Positions 25,985-38,770 of a stretch of 64,000 bases of DNA are shown here, in pieces. The number at the start of each line of letters is the position of its first letter. The stretch's first letter is position 1. The position numbers were made by a program, and so were the translations under genes. The DNA is taken from contig NZ_JAPSLI010000003.1 of the NCBI RefSeq assembly GCF_031180975.1, forward strand, positions 114,434 through 178,433, read 5' to 3'. This stretch comes from Microbacterium sp. GTDB lineage: Bacteria; Actinomycetota; Actinomycetes; Actinomycetales; Microbacteriaceae. A model generated the notes under the pieces. The model was not told the DNA's origin. It was given only the letters and a program-made list of their open reading frames with translations, and searched no databases.

Positions 25985-26533
25985 TTGGCAGGACGTCGCC
26001 CCATTCGTCGGTCGGCGGCCGGTGCCATCGTCGCGGTTCTCGCGGCGATCGTGCTGGCCGCCGATCAGTTTGTGAAGCACCTCACGGTGCAGAATCTGCC
26101 CGAGAACGAGGCCGTGCCCGTGCTCGGCGAGTTCCTGCAACTGCACTTCGTGCGCAACTCGGGTGCAGCGTTCTCGATCGGCGCCGGCATGACATGGATC
26201 TTCACCATCGCGCTGGCGGTCGTGACGGTCATCATCGTCTGGAAGGCGCTCGACATCCGCTCGCGCATCTGGGCGGTCGTCCTCGGCTGCCTGCTGGGCG
26301 GCGTACTCGGAAACCTCACGGACCGACTGTTCCGTGAGCCGGGCTTCGCCGTCGGTCACGTGGTGGACATGATCTCCATGCCCTGGATGATGCCCGCGAT
26401 CTTCAACGTGGCCGACATCTTCATCGTCTGCGGGATGATCGTCGTCGCGCTCCTCGTCGTGATGGGGCTGCGGCTCGACGGCACCCGCGAGCGCGATCAC
26501 GTCGCGCCGGCGGATGCCGCACAGGAGAGCTGA
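25985..26533 (+). CDS. lspA: Lipoprotein signal peptidase
   Basis: This 182-residue integral membrane aspartyl protease cleaves prolipoprotein signal peptides at the lipobox Cys. The catalytic pair is D113 (GNLTDRL) and D144 (FNVADI), with RNSGAAFSI and four membrane helices (about 12-28, 67-88, 93-112, 137-163). The start is TTG at 25985 ([10 protein letters not shown]), 6 nt after divIVA. In this window its candidate substrates include CtaC and the lipoprotein at 52998. It is followed 2 nt later by the pseudouridine synthase gene. Confidence 0.95.
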   Translation: MAGRRPIRRSAAGAIVAVLAAIVLAADQFVKHLTVQNLPENEAVPVLGEFLQLHFVRNSGAAFSIGAGMTWIFTIALAVVTVIIVWKALDIRSRIWAVVLGCLLGGVLGNLTDRLFREPGFAVGHVVDMISMPWMMPAIFNVADIFIVCGMIVVALLVVMGLRLDGTRERDHVAPADAAQES

Positions 26534-26535
26534 CG

Positions 26536-27456
26536 GTGGATCACCGCACACTGCCCGTCCCCGACGGTCTCGACGGCACGCGCGTGGACGCCGCGCTGGC
26601 GAAGATGCTGGGGTTCTCGCGCACCTTCGCCGCGGAGGTCGCGGAGGCCGGCGGGGTCAGCCTCGACGGAGTCGTGCTCGGCAAGTCGGACAGGCTCCGC
26701 GCCGGCGGTTGGCTCGAGGTGAGCTGGCAGCCGAAGGAGGAGCCCCGCATCGTCCCGATCGCCGTGCCTGAGCTCGGCATCGTCCACGATGACGACGACA
26801 TCGTGGTGGTGGACAAGCCCACGGGCGTGGCCGCGCACCCCTCGCTCGGCTGGGAAGGCCCGACCGTGGTCGGAGCCCTCGCCGCGGCCGGCTTCCGGGT
26901 CGCCACCAGTGGCGCGCCGGAACGACAGGGCGTCGTCCACCGGCTGGACGTCGGCACCAGCGGCCTGATGGTGGTCGCGAAGACCGAGTCGGCCTACACG
27001 GCGCTGAAGCATGCGTTCAAGGACCGCACCGTGGAGAAGATCTACCACACGGTGGTGCAGGGGCACCCCGATCCGCTCGCCGGAACCATCGACGCGCCCA
27101 TCGGCCGGCATCCGCACCACCAGTGGAAATTCGCGGTGACCCCCGACGGCAAGCCGTCGGTCACCCACTACGAGACGCTCGAGGCGTTCCCCGGCGCCTC
27201 GCTGCTCGAGATCCATCTCGAGACCGGACGCACGCATCAGATCCGTGTGCACATGGCGGCCCACCGGCATCCGTGCGTCGGCGACCCGCTGTATGGAGCC
27301 GACCCGACCATGTCGGCCCGGCTGGGTCTGAGCCGTCAATGGCTGCACGCGCATCAGCTCGCCTTCGCCCACCCGGCCACGGGGGAGTGGGTGCAGTTCA
27401 CCTCGCCCTACCCGGACGACTTCCAGCACGCGCTGCGGCTCCTGCGCGGCGACTGA
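26536..27456 (+). CDS. rluD: RluD-family 23S rRNA pseudouridine synthase
   Basis: This 306-residue enzyme isomerises uridines in rRNA. An S4 RNA-binding domain is at the N-terminus (about 1-70), then the RluA-type catalytic domain with [16 protein letters not shown], catalytic Asp138, and the [13 protein letters not shown] motif. The initiation codon is GTG, 2 nt after lspA. Pairing lspA with an RluA-family enzyme is a widely conserved arrangement. The exact target uridines are not shown. Confidence 0.92.
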   Translation: MDHRTLPVPDGLDGTRVDAALAKMLGFSRTFAAEVAEAGGVSLDGVVLGKSDRLRAGGWLEVSWQPKEEPRIVPIAVPELGIVHDDDDIVVVDKPTGVAAHPSLGWEGPTVVGALAAAGFRVATSGAPERQGVVHRLDVGTSGLMVVAKTESAYTALKHAFKDRTVEKIYHTVVQGHPDPLAGTIDAPIGRHPHHQWKFAVTPDGKPSVTHYETLEAFPGASLLEIHLETGRTHQIRVHMAAHRHPCVGDPLYGADPTMSARLGLSRQWLHAHQLAFAHPATGEWVQFTSPYPDDFQHALRLLRGD

Positions 27457-27496
27457 TTCGGCCCCGGATGTCGGATGCCGGTGGCACACTTTCGGC

Positions 27497-28075
27497 ATGA
27501 GTATCGAGGTGCGGCCCGCGACGGTCTTCGAGGACGTCGCCACGCTGGTCGGCCCGAAGAAGCCGACCTCGAACGTCTGCTTCTGCCTGAGCTACCGCCT
27601 CGGCAGCAAGGAGAATCTCGCCCTGCGCGGAGAGGCCAGGGCCGAGAAGGTCCGCGAGCTGTGTGCGCAGGATCCGCCGCCCGGCGTCATCGCGTACCTC
27701 GATGGCGAGCCGGTCGGCTGGGCGGCCCTGCATCCGCGTCGTGAGACGAGTTTCGCGCGCAACCGGCTGATCCCGCACGTCGACGATCTCGACGTCTGGT
27801 CGCTGTGGTGCTTCCGGGTCCGGCCCGGGTATCGCAAGCAGGGCGTGACGCATGCGCTGATCGACGGCGCCGTGGCCTACGCCGGTGAGCGCGGGGCTCC
27901 GGCTGTCGAGGGGTACCCGGTGGACAACCGTGGCGAGAAGGTGGATCTGACCATGGCGTACGTCGGCACCCGAGCGCTGTTCGAGCGGGCGGGTTTCGTG
28001 AAGGCGGCCGACACCGGATCCGTGCTCAGCGGGTTCCCGCGCGTGCTCATGCGGCTGGATCTGCGCAAGGGGTGA
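27497..28075 (+). CDS. GNAT-family N-acetyltransferase
   Basis: This 192-residue protein carries the GNAT acetyl-CoA loop in FRVRPGYRKQGVTHALIDGAV (about 112-132). It has a distinctive cysteine-containing stretch near the N-terminus (NVCFCLSYRLGSKE) that I cannot tie to a function. The substrate is unknown. It lies between the RluD gene and a convergent NUDIX gene and is probably monocistronic. CACACT lies 6 nt before the ATG, a poor -10; the transcript may be leaderless. The two stops are 6 nt apart. Confidence 0.8.
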   Translation: MSIEVRPATVFEDVATLVGPKKPTSNVCFCLSYRLGSKENLALRGEARAEKVRELCAQDPPPGVIAYLDGEPVGWAALHPRRETSFARNRLIPHVDDLDVWSLWCFRVRPGYRKQGVTHALIDGAVAYAGERGAPAVEGYPVDNRGEKVDLTMAYVGTRALFERAGFVKAADTGSVLSGFPRVLMRLDLRKG

Positions 28076-28081
28076 CGGCTC

Positions 28082-28564
28082 TCAGCGCCTGACGCGTCCG
28101 CCGCGGAAGTGTGCCGGGTCGTCCTCGGCGACGGCGAGCGCGATCCTGCGCACCTCGGACTGGTCGAGATCGCCCATCGCGGCGAGGTCGTAGAAGCCCA
28201 CTTCGGAGAGCTCGCCGTCGACCGGGCGCGGGTCGCCGGAGACCCAGCTGCACCGGAACACGAGATCCAGGTAGTCCACCTGGTCGCCGTTCGCGTAGGT
28301 CACGCGAGGCAGTCGATGAACCAGCGCGAGCCGGTCGACGGACACGACCACCCCGGCCTCCTCCAGGCACTCCCGCGCGGCGGCGTCCGCCGGCTCCTCG
28401 CCGGGTTCGACGATGCCGGCGATCGGCTGCCACGCGCCATTGTCGGCACGCCGGCCGAGCATCACCTTCTCGTCGCGGAACACCACGGCCGTCACACCCA
28501 CGAGGGGCAGCGGTTCGTGACCGACGCGCTCACGGAGACGGAGGACGAACTCGGGGGTGGGCAT
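28082..28564 (-). CDS. NUDIX hydrolase
   Basis: This 160-residue hydrolase has a complete NUDIX box: G50-x5-E56-x7-R64-E65-xx-E68-E69-x-G71. It should cleave a nucleoside diphosphate linked to another group, with Mg2+ bound by the box glutamates. The substrate cannot be read; tyrosine-rich DYLDLVFRCSW follows the box. I chose the ATG at 28564 (MPTPEFVLRL) because TACGCT (28572-28577) lies 7 nt upstream and fits a leaderless start. The gene is convergent with the acetyltransferase and divergent from the sigma factor. Confidence 0.85.
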   Translation of the reverse strand: MPTPEFVLRLRERVGHEPLPLVGVTAVVFRDEKVMLGRRADNGAWQPIAGIVEPGEEPADAAARECLEEAGVVVSVDRLALVHRLPRVTYANGDQVDYLDLVFRCSWVSGDPRPVDGELSEVGFYDLAAMGDLDQSEVRRIALAVAEDDPAHFRGGRVRR

Positions 28565-28633
28565 ACGATTCAGCGTATCGGCGATCGATCGAAGTGCCGT
28601 GAACCGGATTCCGGCGCGAAGGCAATACAGAGT

Positions 28634-29236
28634 GTGAGCACAGACAGCGACATCATCGCCCGGTCGATCGACGAGCCAGAGGCCTTCTCGACGATCTTCG
28701 AGCGGCACGTCCGGCCGGTCGGCGGCTATATCCGCAGACGGGTCGGACCGGATGCCGTCGACGATGCGCTGAGCGAGACGTTCCTGGTGGCGTTCAACAA
28801 ACGCGCCGCCTTCGATCGGAGCGTCGGATCAGCGCTGCCGTGGCTGCTCGGCATCGCCACGCGGATCGTCCGCAAGCATCGAGCCGATGAGGCCCGGCAG
28901 TGGCGATCGTTCCAGGCGGCGGCAGGTGCGTCGCCGCAGCCGGAGAGCGTGCACGGCGCGGCGGACGAGCGACTGGACGCGGATGCCGCTGTGCGTTCGC
29001 TTGCGCCGCGCATCGCGGCGCTCGCGTCGCGCGACCGCGACACCCTGCTGCTGTATGCGTGGGCGGACCTCACCTACGAGCAGATCGCCATCGCGCTCGG
29101 CATACCCATCGGCACGGTCAGGTCGCGGTTGAACCGTGTCCGGCGCAAGCTCGCACCTCCGGGTTCGCACACGGCGACCCGGCTGACCTGGATGGCGAAG
29201 GAGGAGAGCGATGTCGCTTATGGAACGCGTGCGTGA
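28634..29236 (+). CDS. ECF-type RNA polymerase sigma factor
   Basis: This 200-residue sigma-70 family protein has region 2 (about 20-85: FERHVRPVGGYIRRRVG, DDALSETFLVAFNKR) and region 4 (about 120-175: TLLLYAWADLTYEQIAIALGIPIGTVRSRLNRVRRKL). It lacks region 3 and is ECF-sized. It overlaps by 26 nt the next gene, which encodes a membrane protein that is probably its regulator or partner. The GTG at 28634 starts MSTDSD; the upstream reading frame overlaps the divergent NUDIX gene and is unlikely. I cannot assign its regulon; no clear self-promoter is visible. Confidence 0.88.
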   Translation: MSTDSDIIARSIDEPEAFSTIFERHVRPVGGYIRRRVGPDAVDDALSETFLVAFNKRAAFDRSVGSALPWLLGIATRIVRKHRADEARQWRSFQAAAGASPQPESVHGAADERLDADAAVRSLAPRIAALASRDRDTLLLYAWADLTYEQIAIALGIPIGTVRSRLNRVRRKLAPPGSHTATRLTWMAKEESDVAYGTRA

Positions 29237-30260
29237 GATCGGCGCAGCAGAGAACGAGGTGTCGGAGCAGACGGTCGCAGTCGCCCGGCGGACGCTCATG
29301 AACGAAGTGACGCGTGCGACGCGCCCCGCCCACGCTCGGCGCCGTAGGCATGCCTGGGCGGGTGTCGGCATCGGCGGTCTCGTGGCCGGAACGGCGGTCA
29401 CGGCGATCGTGGTGGGGTCGGTGATCGCGCCGCCCGCAACATCGAGCGCATCGGCAGCGGAGGCGCTGAATGCGGCGGCGAAGGCGACGCTCTCGGCGAC
29501 GGTCCTCGACCCGGCGCCGGGGCAGTACCTCCGGATTCAGGAGGTGTCGACGCAACGCCTCGGCTGGCGCGCGGACGAGACCAGTCCCGACGGCGGCTAC
29601 TGGGACAGTCAGGATTCGGCGACGACCGCTGTGGTGCGCCAGTCCCGGTCGCTGTACGTGCCCGCCGACCGCTCCGGTGACTGGGTCGAGGACTACGGCG
29701 AATCCACGGAACTGCTCGAGATCTCCGGTCCCGACGCCGGGACGGCGAAGAACGCCGTCGATCAGCTCGAGTTCGGCACGCGCGTCGAGGTGTATCCGGG
29801 GGGTCTCCACGGCGTGACCGGCGTCGGCGCCGAGGGTGTCGATCCGGCCGACGTCCACCAGTTCGCGCGGAACGCGCTGTCCTGCTACTACGACGAGATG
29901 CCGCGCGATCCGCGCGCACTCGTAGAGTGGCTGGACAACTCGTCGTACGAGTACCTCTCGGAATGCGCCCCACCGCAGCTCGGCGATCCGGTCGGCTTCA
30001 ACCTGGCGCCGGCAGATCTCCGAGCCGCGATGTTCCAGGCGCTCGCGCTGGTCGAGGGTGCACGCGTGGAGCGCGTCGACGGCGACATCACGACGATCGC
30101 CTTCCCCGAGGGTGGCGAGAGCGATTGGATGCAGACCGTCGATGTCGACACCGCACAGGGCTTGATCGTGGGCCGAGGCGGACTCGATGACGACCGCTGG
30201 TCCAGCCGGGTGTACGTCACGGTTGTCGATGCGATCCCGACATTCGTGCCGGTGCCTTGA
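29211..30260 (+). CDS. CU044_5270-type membrane protein, sigma-factor partner
   Basis: This 349-residue protein has a short cytoplasmic N-terminus (1-45), one membrane helix (about 47-68) and a large extracellular domain. Actinobacterial proteins of this layout encoded directly after an ECF sigma gene belong to a family of unknown function called CU044_5270. The 26-nt overlap with the sigma gene indicates co-translation. A sigma-regulating role is inferred from context only: no canonical zinc-binding anti-sigma motif is visible in the cytoplasmic tail, so it could instead be a sensor or an unrelated envelope protein. Confidence 0.7.
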   Translation: MSLMERVREIGAAENEVSEQTVAVARRTLMNEVTRATRPAHARRRRHAWAGVGIGGLVAGTAVTAIVVGSVIAPPATSSASAAEALNAAAKATLSATVLDPAPGQYLRIQEVSTQRLGWRADETSPDGGYWDSQDSATTAVVRQSRSLYVPADRSGDWVEDYGESTELLEISGPDAGTAKNAVDQLEFGTRVEVYPGGLHGVTGVGAEGVDPADVHQFARNALSCYYDEMPRDPRALVEWLDNSSYEYLSECAPPQLGDPVGFNLAPADLRAAMFQALALVEGARVERVDGDITTIAFPEGGESDWMQTVDVDTAQGLIVGRGGLDDDRWSSRVYVTVVDAIPTFVPVP

Positions 30261-30324
30261 CGCGGCGTGAGGCTTCGTCCGCCCGCCTGACCGGTGTGAG
30301 CCCCGCCGATGTCGGCCCCCCTCG

Positions 30325-30330
30325 TAGACT
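30325..30330 (+). promoter_or_regulatory. -10 element of dnaE
   Basis: TAGACT ends 6 nt before the ATG of dnaE with no Shine-Dalgarno, a clear leaderless arrangement. Confidence 0.55.
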
Positions 30331-30336
30331 CGAACC

Positions 30337-33855
<3,519 letters not shown>

Positions 33856-33918
33856 CCATCCCGGCTGTCTCGGCTGACCGCCCAAGTCGTGTCCCGGGCG
33901 GCTCCCGGACTGGCTCGG

Positions 33919-33924
33919 TAGGAT
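33919..33924 (+). promoter_or_regulatory. Candidate -10 of unknown membrane protein gene
   Basis: TAGGAT lies 44 nt before the ATG at 33969. The leader contains AAAGGA 8 nt before the start. Confidence 0.4.
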
Positions 33925-33968
33925 CGGGTTTCGCACGCGGACCCGACTGCGATGAAAGGACTGCTCCG

Positions 33969-35252
33969 ATGAGCACCGAATGGACCAGCGACGAGCCGGA
34001 TGCCGGCGTGCCCGCCGCCGACGCGCCGACGGACGGGACGCGGGCGGACCAGGATCCCGCCGCGGACGGCATCCTCTACGAGGAGCAGGTCCAGCCCGAG
34101 TACGGGATCCTGGGTCTCACGCTGCGCGAACTGCTGATCGTCGGCGCGTGGGCGCTCGCATTCATCGCAAGCTTCTTCCCGGTCGTGCCCGGCGGCTCGT
34201 CGGTGTGGTCGCAGGGGATCGCGTGGGTGCTGTCGATCGGCGTGCCCACCGCGGCCGTGTTCCTCGTCGTGCTGCGTCGCTTCTCTCCAGACGGCATCCG
34301 CCGGGTCGGCTCGCTCGGCATCGACCAGTTCGCGTCGGTCGCGTTCTCGGTCGCCTCCGTGATCTGGCTGCAGGCGCTGTGGGCGGGCATCGCCCGCTCG
34401 ATCGAGTTCGAGCAGTACCTGGCGGGTTGGGTGCCGATCCTCGAAACGCTCCTGATGCTCGCGCTGGTGACGTTCACCGTCGCGGCACCGCTGATCCCCG
34501 GTCTGCGTGAGGACTTCCACGGACGACTTGAGACCCTGGCGCACCGCAACGCCAATCCCGTCCGTCCGGTGATCGCGCGCCCTCGCCCCGACAAGCCGGC
34601 CGCCGCCGCGCAGCCTGCGCCCGCGACGGTGGCAGCCCCTCCTGTCCACCCGGACACGGATGCCGATGAGCCCGCCGACGACCTGACGCGTGAGCACCCG
34701 GTGCTGGACGACGGAATCGGCGACGTGCACGAGCTCATCGCGCCGACTCTCGAGGAGCCGGCGCGACCGGCCCAGCCGGGTGACGACGAGGCGCCCGCCG
34801 CGGCACAGCCGCGGATGGACACCGAGACGACGATGGTCATCCAGGACGGCGACGACGACGCACTCGACTCCGACAACGACGCCGTCGACGCGGACAGGAG
34901 CGACGTCGACAAGGGCGACGCCGACGAGAACGGCGCACGCCTCCCGGTCTCGTCGCACGCCTCCGGCGGCGACACCGGCACGTCCACGACGGTGTCGCCC
35001 GGTGACTACGCGCCGTCGTACTCGCGTCGCAGCACGGCACGCGACCCCGAGACGGATGGACAGCCCGCACCGTTCTGGATCCTGGTGCCGACCGAACGCG
35101 ACGTCCTCGACGAGAACGGTCGCCCGCTGTTCCGGATCGGCCCGACGGCCTGGGCCCTCGCGATCGAGGACCGCGGCGGCGCATACGTCGTGCGCCATGA
35201 CGACGGCCGCATCGGCTACCTCCACGACATCACCGACGTCACGAAAGGCTGA
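33969..35252 (+). CDS. Unknown four-helix membrane protein with acidic linker
   Basis: I do not recognise this 427-residue protein. It has an acidic N-terminus (1-45), four hydrophobic helices (about 52-70, 79-98, 115-135, 150-170), then a long disordered tail (about 200-360) with alternating proline/alanine and D/E-rich segments. The final 60 residues look folded (PFWILVPTERDVLDENGRPLFRIG...WALAIEDRGGAYVVRHDD) and resemble a small beta-rich module, perhaps a ligand- or peptide-binding domain. It lies just upstream of hisD, 4 nt away, so it may be co-transcribed. Envelope localisation is inferred; function is unknown. Confidence 0.75.
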   Translation: MSTEWTSDEPDAGVPAADAPTDGTRADQDPAADGILYEEQVQPEYGILGLTLRELLIVGAWALAFIASFFPVVPGGSSVWSQGIAWVLSIGVPTAAVFLVVLRRFSPDGIRRVGSLGIDQFASVAFSVASVIWLQALWAGIARSIEFEQYLAGWVPILETLLMLALVTFTVAAPLIPGLREDFHGRLETLAHRNANPVRPVIARPRPDKPAAAAQPAPATVAAPPVHPDTDADEPADDLTREHPVLDDGIGDVHELIAPTLEEPARPAQPGDDEAPAAAQPRMDTETTMVIQDGDDDALDSDNDAVDADRSDVDKGDADENGARLPVSSHASGGDTGTSTTVSPGDYAPSYSRRSTARDPETDGQPAPFWILVPTERDVLDENGRPLFRIGPTAWALAIEDRGGAYVVRHDDGRIGYLHDITDVTKG

Positions 35253-35256
35253 GTGC

Positions 35257-36576
35257 GTGCGCACCATCGATCTCCGCGGCAAGAACCTGGACCGCGCCGG
35301 CATGCTCGCAGCCGTCCCGCGTGCGACGCAGGCGCGCGCCGAGGCGCTGGACGCGGCGACCCGCATCGTCGACGACGTGCGCCGGCGCGGGGAGGACGCG
35401 CTGCGCGAGCAGGCGGAGCGCTTCGACCGGGTGAGCGGTCACGATATCCGGGTTCCCGCCGCACACCTCGCCGAAGCGCTCGCCAACGTCGATCCCGAGG
35501 TGCGCGCAGCCCTGGAGACGGCGATCGACCGGGTGCGGCAGGCCTCGGCGGCACAGGTGCCCGCCCCGCAGGTCACCGACATCGGCCCCGGTGCGCGCAT
35601 CCGCCAGCGGTGGCAGCCGGTGACCAGAGCCGGCGTGTACATCCCCGGTGGCAAGGCCGTCTACCCGTCCAGCGTGATCATGAACGTCGTGCCCGCGCAG
35701 GTCGCCGGGGTCACCGCCATCGCCCTGGCATCGCCGCCGCAGGCCGAGCACGGCGGTCGTGTCCACCCGACGATCCTCGCCGCGGCCGCGCTGCTCGGCG
35801 TGGACGAGATCTACGCTATGGGCGGCGCGGGCGCGATCGGCGCCCTCGCGCACGGCGTCGCCTCACTGGGGCTGGACCCCGTCGACGTCGTCTCCGGGCC
35901 CGGCAACAACTACGTCGCCTCCGCGAAGCGTGCGGTCGCCGGCGTCGTCGGCACCGACTCCGAGGCGGGCGCGACCGAGATCCTCGTCGTCGCGGATGCC
36001 GGAGCCGACCCGCGCCTCATCGCCGCGGACCTCATCAGCCAGGCGGAGCACGACGAACAGGCGTCCGCCGTGCTCGTCACCGACTCGGCCGAGCTCGCCG
36101 AGCGCGTCGCCGCTGACGTCGCCGAGCTCGCCGCCGCGACCCGCCACCGGGAGCGCGTCGCTGCCGCGCTCGAGGGCCCCCAGTCCGCGATCGTGCTCGT
36201 GGACGACCGGGCGGCCGCGGAGGCGTTCAGCAACGCGTACGCCCCGGAGCACCTCGAGCTGCACCTGGCGGACGCGGCGTCGGCCGCAGCACACTTCACC
36301 AGCGCGGGGGCGGTGTTCGTCGGCGACCAGACGCCGGTCAGCCTGGGCGACTACATGGCGGGCAGCAACCACGTGCTCCCCACCGGCGGGCAGGCCCGGT
36401 ACGCGCCCGGACTCGGCGCCTACACGTTCCTGCGCCCGCAACAGGTGATCGAGTACGACCACGCCGCTCTCGCCGAGGTGCGGGCGGGGGTGGTCGCCCT
36501 CGCCGAGGCCGAGGTCCTTCCCGCGCACGGGGAGGCCATCGAAGCCCGCTTCCAGGGGAATCCGGGGTCGCGCTGA
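35257..36576 (+). CDS. hisD: Histidinol dehydrogenase
   Basis: This 439-residue zinc enzyme oxidises L-histidinol to L-histidine in two NAD-dependent steps, the last steps of histidine synthesis. Conserved blocks are GVYIPGGKAVYPSSVIMN, VDVVSGPGNNYVASAK, EADQ-like ISQAEHDEQ and SNHVLPTGGQARY; the metal and catalytic histidines fall in these. The start is GTG at 35257, 4 nt after the preceding gene. No other his genes adjoin it, unlike the clustered hisDCB of many actinobacteria. The following gene, nrdR, has its own leaderless promoter. Confidence 0.95.
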   Translation: MRTIDLRGKNLDRAGMLAAVPRATQARAEALDAATRIVDDVRRRGEDALREQAERFDRVSGHDIRVPAAHLAEALANVDPEVRAALETAIDRVRQASAAQVPAPQVTDIGPGARIRQRWQPVTRAGVYIPGGKAVYPSSVIMNVVPAQVAGVTAIALASPPQAEHGGRVHPTILAAAALLGVDEIYAMGGAGAIGALAHGVASLGLDPVDVVSGPGNNYVASAKRAVAGVVGTDSEAGATEILVVADAGADPRLIAADLISQAEHDEQASAVLVTDSAELAERVAADVAELAAATRHRERVAAALEGPQSAIVLVDDRAAAEAFSNAYAPEHLELHLADAASAAAHFTSAGAVFVGDQTPVSLGDYMAGSNHVLPTGGQARYAPGLGAYTFLRPQQVIEYDHAALAEVRAGVVALAEAEVLPAHGEAIEARFQGNPGSR

Positions 36577-36586
36577 TCGCAGCGCG

Positions 36587-36592
36587 TACGCT
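36587..36592 (+). promoter_or_regulatory. -10 element of nrdR
   Basis: TACGCT ends 8 nt before the ATG of nrdR with no ribosome site, so the transcript is likely leaderless. Confidence 0.4.
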
Positions 36593-36600
36593 TAGAGATC

Positions 36601-37071
36601 ATGCACTGCCCCTTCTGCCGGCATCCGGACTCTCGCGTCATCGACTCGCGCACCAGCGACGACGGTCTGTCGATCCGCCGCCGGCGGCAGTGCCCCGAGT
36701 GCGGCGGACGATTCTCGACCACCGAAACCGCCAGTCTCATGGTGATCAAGCGCTCCGGTGTGATGGAGTCGTTCAGCCGTGACAAGGTGATCGCCGGAGT
36801 GCGAAAGGCGTGCCAGGGCCGTCCCGTCACAGAGGCGGATCTGGCCGTGCTCGCGCAGAAGGTCGAGGAGGCGGTGCGTCAGACCGGCGTCTCGCAGCTG
36901 GACACCAACGAGATCGGCCTCGCGATCCTCGGCCCGCTCCGCGAGCTCGACGAGGTCGCGTACCTCCGCTTCGCGAGCGTGTACCAGGAGTTCGATTCGC
37001 TGGAGGACTTCGAGGCTGCCATCAGCGAGCTGCGCGCAGACCATGCCGGGACGCCGGGCTCCGACCGGTAG
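36601..37071 (+). CDS. nrdR: Transcriptional repressor NrdR
   Basis: This 156-residue repressor controls ribonucleotide reductase genes by sensing ATP/dATP. The zinc ribbon uses C3, C6, C31 and C34 (MHCPFC and QCPECGG), followed by an ATP-cone domain (about 46-136: [24 protein letters not shown]). No NrdR boxes or nrd genes are apparent next to it. The stop lies inside the TAGCCT that is the -10 of pyrD. Confidence 0.96.
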   Translation: MHCPFCRHPDSRVIDSRTSDDGLSIRRRRQCPECGGRFSTTETASLMVIKRSGVMESFSRDKVIAGVRKACQGRPVTEADLAVLAQKVEEAVRQTGVSQLDTNEIGLAILGPLRELDEVAYLRFASVYQEFDSLEDFEAAISELRADHAGTPGSDR

Positions 37072-37074
37072 CCT
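37069..37074 (+). promoter_or_regulatory. -10 element of pyrD
   Basis: TAGCCT lies 7 nt before the ATG and includes the stop codon of nrdR. A leaderless transcript is likely. Confidence 0.45.
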
Positions 37075-37081
37075 GGCAGTG

Positions 37082-38104
37082 ATGTATCCGCTGCTCTTCC
37101 GCCACGTCCTGTCGCGCCTCGACCCCGAGTTCGCCCACCACGCCGGCATGGCCGTCGTCCGCGTGCTCGGCGTGCCACCCTTCTCGTGGGTGACCAGGGC
37201 GCTGTGCGCGCCGGCATCCGATCTCCAGGTCCGCGCCCTCGGTCTGACGTTCCCGTCGCCGTTCGGTGTCGCCGCGGGCTTCGACAAGAACGCCGTGGGG
37301 GTGCGCGGCCTCGCCGCGCTGGGCTTCGGCCATGTCGAGGTCGGGACGATCACTGCGATCCCGCAGGAGGGCAACCCGAAGCCGCGACTGTTCCGCCTCG
37401 TTCCGGACCGTGCGGTCATCAACCGGATGGGCTTCAACAACGCCGGCGCGGACGCCGCCGCCAGGCGGCTGAGGCGACTGCGTCGCCGTGCCCCGCACGC
37501 GGTGATCGGCGTGAACATCGGCAAGAGCCGCGTCGTCGACGTGGAGAACGCGACCGCCGACTACGTCACCTCGGCGATCGTGCTCGCCCCGCTCGCCGAC
37601 TACCTCGCGGTCAACGTGTCGTCGCCGAACACCCCCGGCCTGCGCGGTCTGCAGGCCGTCGAGACGCTCGCGCCGCTGCTGCGTGCCGTGAAGACGGCGG
37701 CGGGGGACACCCCGCTGCTCGTCAAGATCGCGCCCGACCTTCCCGACGACGAGATCGCTGCGATCGCGCGCCTCGCGGTCGTCGAGGGACTGGACGGGAT
37801 CATCGCCCACAACACCACGATCTCGCGCGACGGCCTGCGCACCGACCCGGCGATCGTCGAAGCCGCCGGAGCCGGTGGGCTGTCGGGAGCACCGCTGCGG
37901 GAGCGCTCGCTCGAGGTGCTCGCCGTGGTCAAGGCCGCCGTCCCCGACGACTTCTGCGTCATCGCCGTCGGGGGAGTGGAGACCGCCGAGGACGTGCAGA
38001 AGCGGCTGGATGCCGGCGCGACCCTGGTGCAGGGCTACACAGGGTTCCTCTACCGGGGTCCGCTGTGGGCGCGCCAGATCAACCGCGGACTGGCCCGGCG
38101 CTGA
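37082..38104 (+). CDS. pyrD: Dihydroorotate dehydrogenase (quinone), class 2
   Basis: This 340-residue FMN enzyme oxidises dihydroorotate to orotate in pyrimidine synthesis and passes electrons to quinone. It has the membrane-interacting N-terminal helices typical of class 2 (YPLLFRHVLSRLDPEFAHHAG), the INRMGFNNAGAD block, catalytic Ser in NVSSPNTPGLRGLQ, and the FMN-phosphate-binding GGV...GATLVQGYT. The ATG at 37082 is preceded at 7 nt by TAGCCT; a GTG 3 nt earlier is an alternative. It draws on the menaquinone pool also used by the qcr genes downstream. Confidence 0.95.
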   Translation: MYPLLFRHVLSRLDPEFAHHAGMAVVRVLGVPPFSWVTRALCAPASDLQVRALGLTFPSPFGVAAGFDKNAVGVRGLAALGFGHVEVGTITAIPQEGNPKPRLFRLVPDRAVINRMGFNNAGADAAARRLRRLRRRAPHAVIGVNIGKSRVVDVENATADYVTSAIVLAPLADYLAVNVSSPNTPGLRGLQAVETLAPLLRAVKTAAGDTPLLVKIAPDLPDDEIAAIARLAVVEGLDGIIAHNTTISRDGLRTDPAIVEAAGAGGLSGAPLRERSLEVLAVVKAAVPDDFCVIAVGGVETAEDVQKRLDAGATLVQGYTGFLYRGPLWARQINRGLARR

Positions 38105-38161
38105 CGCCAGCGCGGCCGTCGACCCCCGCGGAACCGCGCCCGCGCCGCGAGGCGGCGAGGA

Positions 38162-38755
38162 TCAGGCGGGGTACTGGCCGCGCTTGACCTGCGGCTTCGG
38201 CAGACGCATGAAGCGCATCTGCAGGGCGCGCATGGCGGCGTACCAGCCGAGGCCCTTCTCACGCCGCTCCGCACCGAACTTCGCGGCAGCCTTCCGCTTG
38301 ACCCGGAGGCCGAGCAGGACCATGTCGCCGATCGCGAGCAGCATGTACGCCCACAGGCCGAGCATGGACCAGTACTGCACCTCCGGCACCGGGATGATCG
38401 CCGCGATGATGACGATCAGCATGGCGGCCATCACCCACTCCGAGATGTGCCAGCCGGCGTCGACGTAGTCGCGCACCCAACGGCGCTGCGGGCCCTTGTC
38501 CCGCGGCGGGAGGTACTTGTCCTCCCCGTTCTCCATGCCGATGCGGGCACGCTCGCGGCGCGCCTGCAGTTCGGCCTTCGCTGCCGCGCGGGCCTCCTTC
38601 GTGTTCGCGACGAGGGGGCGGCGGCGGGCGGCCTCGCGCTCGGCGCGCGTCGGCGTCGCACGTCCCTTGCCCGCAGCCGGGGTCTGGGGGGCGTCGTCGT
38701 TCGTCGGAGAAGAGGGAGTGGGCACGGGGGTCCTCAGTTTGAAGTCGGGGTTCAC
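38162..38755 (-). CDS. DUF3043 membrane protein
   Basis: This 197-residue actinobacterial DUF3043 protein has a long basic, alanine/arginine-rich cytoplasmic N-terminus (about 1-85, with [23 protein letters not shown]), two membrane helices (about 106-122 and 130-150) and a basic tail. Its function is unknown; the highly basic region could bind nucleic acid or membrane. I chose the GTG at 38755 (MNPDFKL) because TAATCT lies 4 nt away, within a shared divergent promoter. It is convergent with pyrD. Confidence 0.88.
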   Translation of the reverse strand: MNPDFKLRTPVPTPSSPTNDDAPQTPAAGKGRATPTRAEREAARRRPLVANTKEARAAAKAELQARRERARIGMENGEDKYLPPRDKGPQRRWVRDYVDAGWHISEWVMAAMLIVIIAAIIPVPEVQYWSMLGLWAYMLLAIGDMVLLGLRVKRKAAAKFGAERREKGLGWYAAMRALQMRFMRLPKPQVKRGQYPA

Positions 38756-38770
38756 CTTAAGATTACCCGC
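38756..38770. promoter_or_regulatory. Bidirectional promoter with overlapping -10 elements
   Basis: Only 15 bp separate the start codons of the DUF3043 and M20 genes. TAAGAT (38758-38763, plus) and TAATCT (38765-38760, minus) overlap by four bases in a near-palindromic 9-mer, so one hexamer-sized site can act in both directions. Each is about 4-7 nt from its start codon, making both transcripts leaderless. Confidence 0.6.
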
